64,000 nucleotides of DNA, from NCBI RefSeq assembly GCF_001904745.1, contig NZ_MRCD01000018.1:1-64000 (forward strand), written 5' to 3'. The notes under the pieces were generated by a model. The model was not told the origin of the DNA and searched no databases. It saw nothing but the letters and a program-made list of their open reading frames with translations. This document shows, piece after piece, positions 61,952-64,000 of this stretch. The translations under genes were made by a program, and so were the position numbers. The stretch is from Calothrix sp. HK-06. GTDB taxonomy: Bacteria; Cyanobacteriota; Cyanobacteriia; Cyanobacteriales; Nostocaceae. The first letter of the stretch is position 1. Every line of letters begins with the position of its first letter.

Positions 61952-63097
61952 TTGAGTTCATCGCTTAGAAAGTTAAAAGTCATGACACAAGGATTCGTTA
62001 GCTCAAACCATAGAAAACCTAATCCTCGCCATTTCTATGCTTATAAAAAAGATGGCATCTTTCAATCGGGCTTAAAAGTTGATTATGTACGGCTCACGAA
62101 TACAGTCATGGCTCCCAGAGAAGAGGCAGAACTGGACGAAGATATAAAGCTAATTCGTACAGGTGTAGCAAAGTGTAAAGATTTACTTTACCTTGATACA
62201 AGAAATCTTACCTCGTTAACTCTTCACATTGCCGTCAGCCTAACCTTGATATTATCCACGGCCTCAAGCGTTGTCGCTCTCTTTCGAGGAGTCCCAGTAG
62301 CAGTTGGTTTAGGTACTAATGTATTAATTACGTTTTTAATATTGTATGTTTTGAATTTCTTCCAAAGCTTAATCTTTCTTAGTATTATAATTTTAATATT
62401 AACTTTGGCTATAAAACAAGTCTGTTTTATAGTGGGAATTACTAGAGTTAGAGTTTTGCTTACGACTTTTGCCGTCACTTTTTTCTTAATATTTATAACG
62501 TATTCGGCAGCGTTGCTTGCATTCCTATTTCATCGAAATTCTATTAGCAATATTACTGAACTGATCATATCAATACCAGTTGTTTCAATTGTAGTTGCTA
62601 CCTTAACTACATTTCTAAGTAGTATCAATATCAAGAATCACCCTCGCATTAAAATTGAAACTGAGTGGCAAGTTAATGGAAGAGTTTACGGAGAGCATCT
62701 CAATCACGAAAACATACCCGTCCTTTACCCTAAAAGAGCGCGTGATTTTTATCCTCTCGACCCAATGGAGTATAGAACTCTAATTGCGTATCAAACCGCT
62801 CAAGGTGATCGCAAGCAAGTAAAGCAGTTCTTAAAAGTCTGGCGAACGAAACCACTCGTAATTGAGGATGATAAAGGATTATTCTCAAGGCAAAATTCAA
62901 ATCTGTTAAGAAGACTGATTATTTTATTATTCAGAATAATTGCATCTATGCTTGCCATCTTTTTGGAATTCCTTGAGAGGCTGATTCACAGCAAAACTTT
63001 AAATGCTTTAACACGATGGCTAAAAATTCAGGGAGTTAATCGAGTCTTCTGGATTCATAAAGAATGTGAGCTAGCTTTAAAACAACTGATTGCTTAG
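61952..63097 (+). CDS. Uncharacterised multi-pass membrane protein
   Basis: This 381-aa protein has a soluble N-terminus (about 1-90, YAYKKDGIFQSGLKVDYVRL), four to five hydrophobic segments (about 90-215), a soluble part (EWQVNGRVYGEHLNHENIPV) and another hydrophobic segment near 310-335. The TTG at 61952 has AAGGAAA 7 nt upstream; an ATG at 61982 is the alternative start. I do not recognise the family. Confidence 0.55.
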   Translation: MSSSLRKLKVMTQGFVSSNHRKPNPRHFYAYKKDGIFQSGLKVDYVRLTNTVMAPREEAELDEDIKLIRTGVAKCKDLLYLDTRNLTSLTLHIAVSLTLILSTASSVVALFRGVPVAVGLGTNVLITFLILYVLNFFQSLIFLSIIILILTLAIKQVCFIVGITRVRVLLTTFAVTFFLIFITYSAALLAFLFHRNSISNITELIISIPVVSIVVATLTTFLSSINIKNHPRIKIETEWQVNGRVYGEHLNHENIPVLYPKRARDFYPLDPMEYRTLIAYQTAQGDRKQVKQFLKVWRTKPLVIEDDKGLFSRQNSNLLRRLIILLFRIIASMLAIFLEFLERLIHSKTLNALTRWLKIQGVNRVFWIHKECELALKQLIA

Positions 63098-63175
63098 GGG
63101 GAAAAGTAGCAAAGTTGATACGAGCCGCCACATGAAGCCTGAAACTATTGGTATAAAATACTTGCACTAAAATTT

Positions 63176-63955
63176 TCGGCGTTGCTGATTTGAATGAACG
63201 TCTTCTTACAGTGTAACGCGCGCCGAGCGCTTTTTTGTAACGCTCGGCAGGAAGCAGCGCGCTTAATAATATGCTTTACAGCTATTATTATCTCCTGACA
63301 ATTGATACTGAGTGCTGATGCTTGCTCCAGGTTTTAGAGGTTGACTAAGAACTAGTTGCCCTTTTGTACTAGTAGGATTACCAGCCCAATAAGCTTGCCA
63401 ATATAATGTTGTTCCTGCTGGAATATCTTTTTGAGTACTATTGGTAATAAAAGGAACTTGCGTAAATTCTTTTACAAATGTCGCTACACAATTTAGCTGA
63501 ACTTGACGAGTTACGGTTAATTCCGGAGATATAGAAATAGAATTTGCATATGTAGGAGATAAAGCACTTATTGCTGTAATTGCCAATGAGGCGCCGGAAA
63601 CAGCCAAAGCAAGATAACGTTTTAACATAGTATTATCCATCCAAAATGTAATTGTTTATTCCCATATTTCTTACTTTTACGCTTCTTATCCTTGTAATGT
63701 TTACCTACACAAGACGATTCAAAACTTTGGTATTGTGTGAATGTATTGCATAAGCACTTTATAAGTTTGTTAAGAGAAGGAAATTTGGAAATTTGGGCTT
63801 CTGTTTACTACTACTTGGACTGGTTGTGTTTTATGCACCCTCGGCAACTCTTCACACTCAAAATTTTCTAAATCGTTCCCTTCTCTGTATTGTGCTGTTC
63901 AAACGACCTTGGTGCCCTTGCACTCGGAGGCAAGTTTAAAACTGGCGCCTGCTTA
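63176..63955. repeat. Second copy of a 0.75-kb duplicated segment
   Basis: This segment repeats 59260-60045 in the same orientation with a few percent differences, covering the 125-aa gene and both flanks. The copies are 3.9 kb apart and differ by two CG units in a CG run and by GGCGCC (copy 2, about 63944) against GGCGCA (copy 1). Confidence 0.85.
63263..63640 (-). CDS. Secreted 125-aa protein, copy 2 of a duplicated gene
   Basis: It has the same architecture as the protein at 59356-59733: signal peptide, two Cys and the sequence TTLYWQAYWAGNPTSTKGQL. Differences cluster in the signal peptide and around ISISPELTVTR. No family was recognised. Confidence 0.7.
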   Translation of the reverse strand: MDNTMLKRYLALAVSGASLAITAISALSPTYANSISISPELTVTRQVQLNCVATFVKEFTQVPFITNSTQKDIPAGTTLYWQAYWAGNPTSTKGQLVLSQPLKPGASISTQYQLSGDNNSCKAYY

Positions 63956-64000
63956 CCCAGTCGTTCTGTAAAAGTGGCAGTATGGTAATGGTTCTAGCTC

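Noticed and set aside
1-64000. tRNA, rRNA and CRISPR arrays
   Set aside because: No cloverleaf-like sequences with proper T-loop motifs, no rRNA-like tracts and no regularly spaced 25-40 bp repeats were seen on reading.

Overview
The window looks like chromosomal DNA of a filamentous, probably heterocyst-forming cyanobacterium. This rests on a Psb34-like photosystem II protein, a PEP-CTERM protein, Uma2 and HNH gene families, an MGDG-synthase-like glycosyltransferase and several dispersed repeats of cyanobacterial type, in AT-rich DNA. The usual cyanobacterial palindrome GCGATCGC was not seen. Instead GGCGCC occurs about 70 times by hand count, against roughly 3 expected at this base composition. 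No rRNA, tRNA or CRISPR array was recognised.

1-22 kb is accessory DNA. A flavin amine oxidase is followed by a type I restriction hsdR (frameshifted near its start) and, 10 kb later, hsdM with no hsdS in the window. Between them lies a defence-like block: a STAND/NB-ARC NTPase with C-terminal helical repeats, a dynamin-like GTPase, two tiny hydrophobic proteins, an LRAT-fold protein and a DUF697-type GTPase. The block is nearly free of GGCGCC while its neighbours are rich in it. Around it sit two-gene HNH modules (intact, frameshifted and remnant), a Uma2 endonuclease, an aspartyl-protease pair, a small heat-shock protein and a peptidoglycan-binding protein.

23.1-42.2 kb is one co-directional biosynthetic cluster: two fatty acyl-AMP ligases, two cytochromes P450, a ketosynthase, a free ACP, an acyl-CoA-dehydrogenase-like enzyme, a GNAT N-acyltransferase candidate, a membrane desaturase, a MATE transporter, a fold-III PLP enzyme lacking the usual catalytic Cys, an ACP-alpha-oxoamine synthase fusion, a ketosphinganine-reductase-like SDR and an MGDG-synthase-like glycosyltransferase. 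The set matches ceramide and glycosphingolipid logic, so I infer a sphingolipid-like glycolipid or N-acyl amino-alcohol product.

42.2-54.8 kb is mosaic DNA: a possible replication-type protein beside a long structured inverted repeat, an hsdR remnant, truncated genes, an azoreductase, a CHAT-protease/alpha-beta-hydrolase fusion, three decayed transposases and a perfect 461-bp tandem triplication of a peptidoglycan-binding gene. The leader of those genes is shared with an unrelated secreted-protein gene at 46.5 kb.

55-64 kb holds a Tat-exported sulfatase, psb34, small secreted proteins, a PEP-CTERM protein, a GNAT, a membrane protein and a 0.75-kb duplication (59.3 and 63.2 kb).

A theme runs through the window: many broken genes are broken at a G/C palindrome (GGCGCC, GGCGCGCC or GCGCGC), and short repeats have inserted in frame into coding sequence at least twice.
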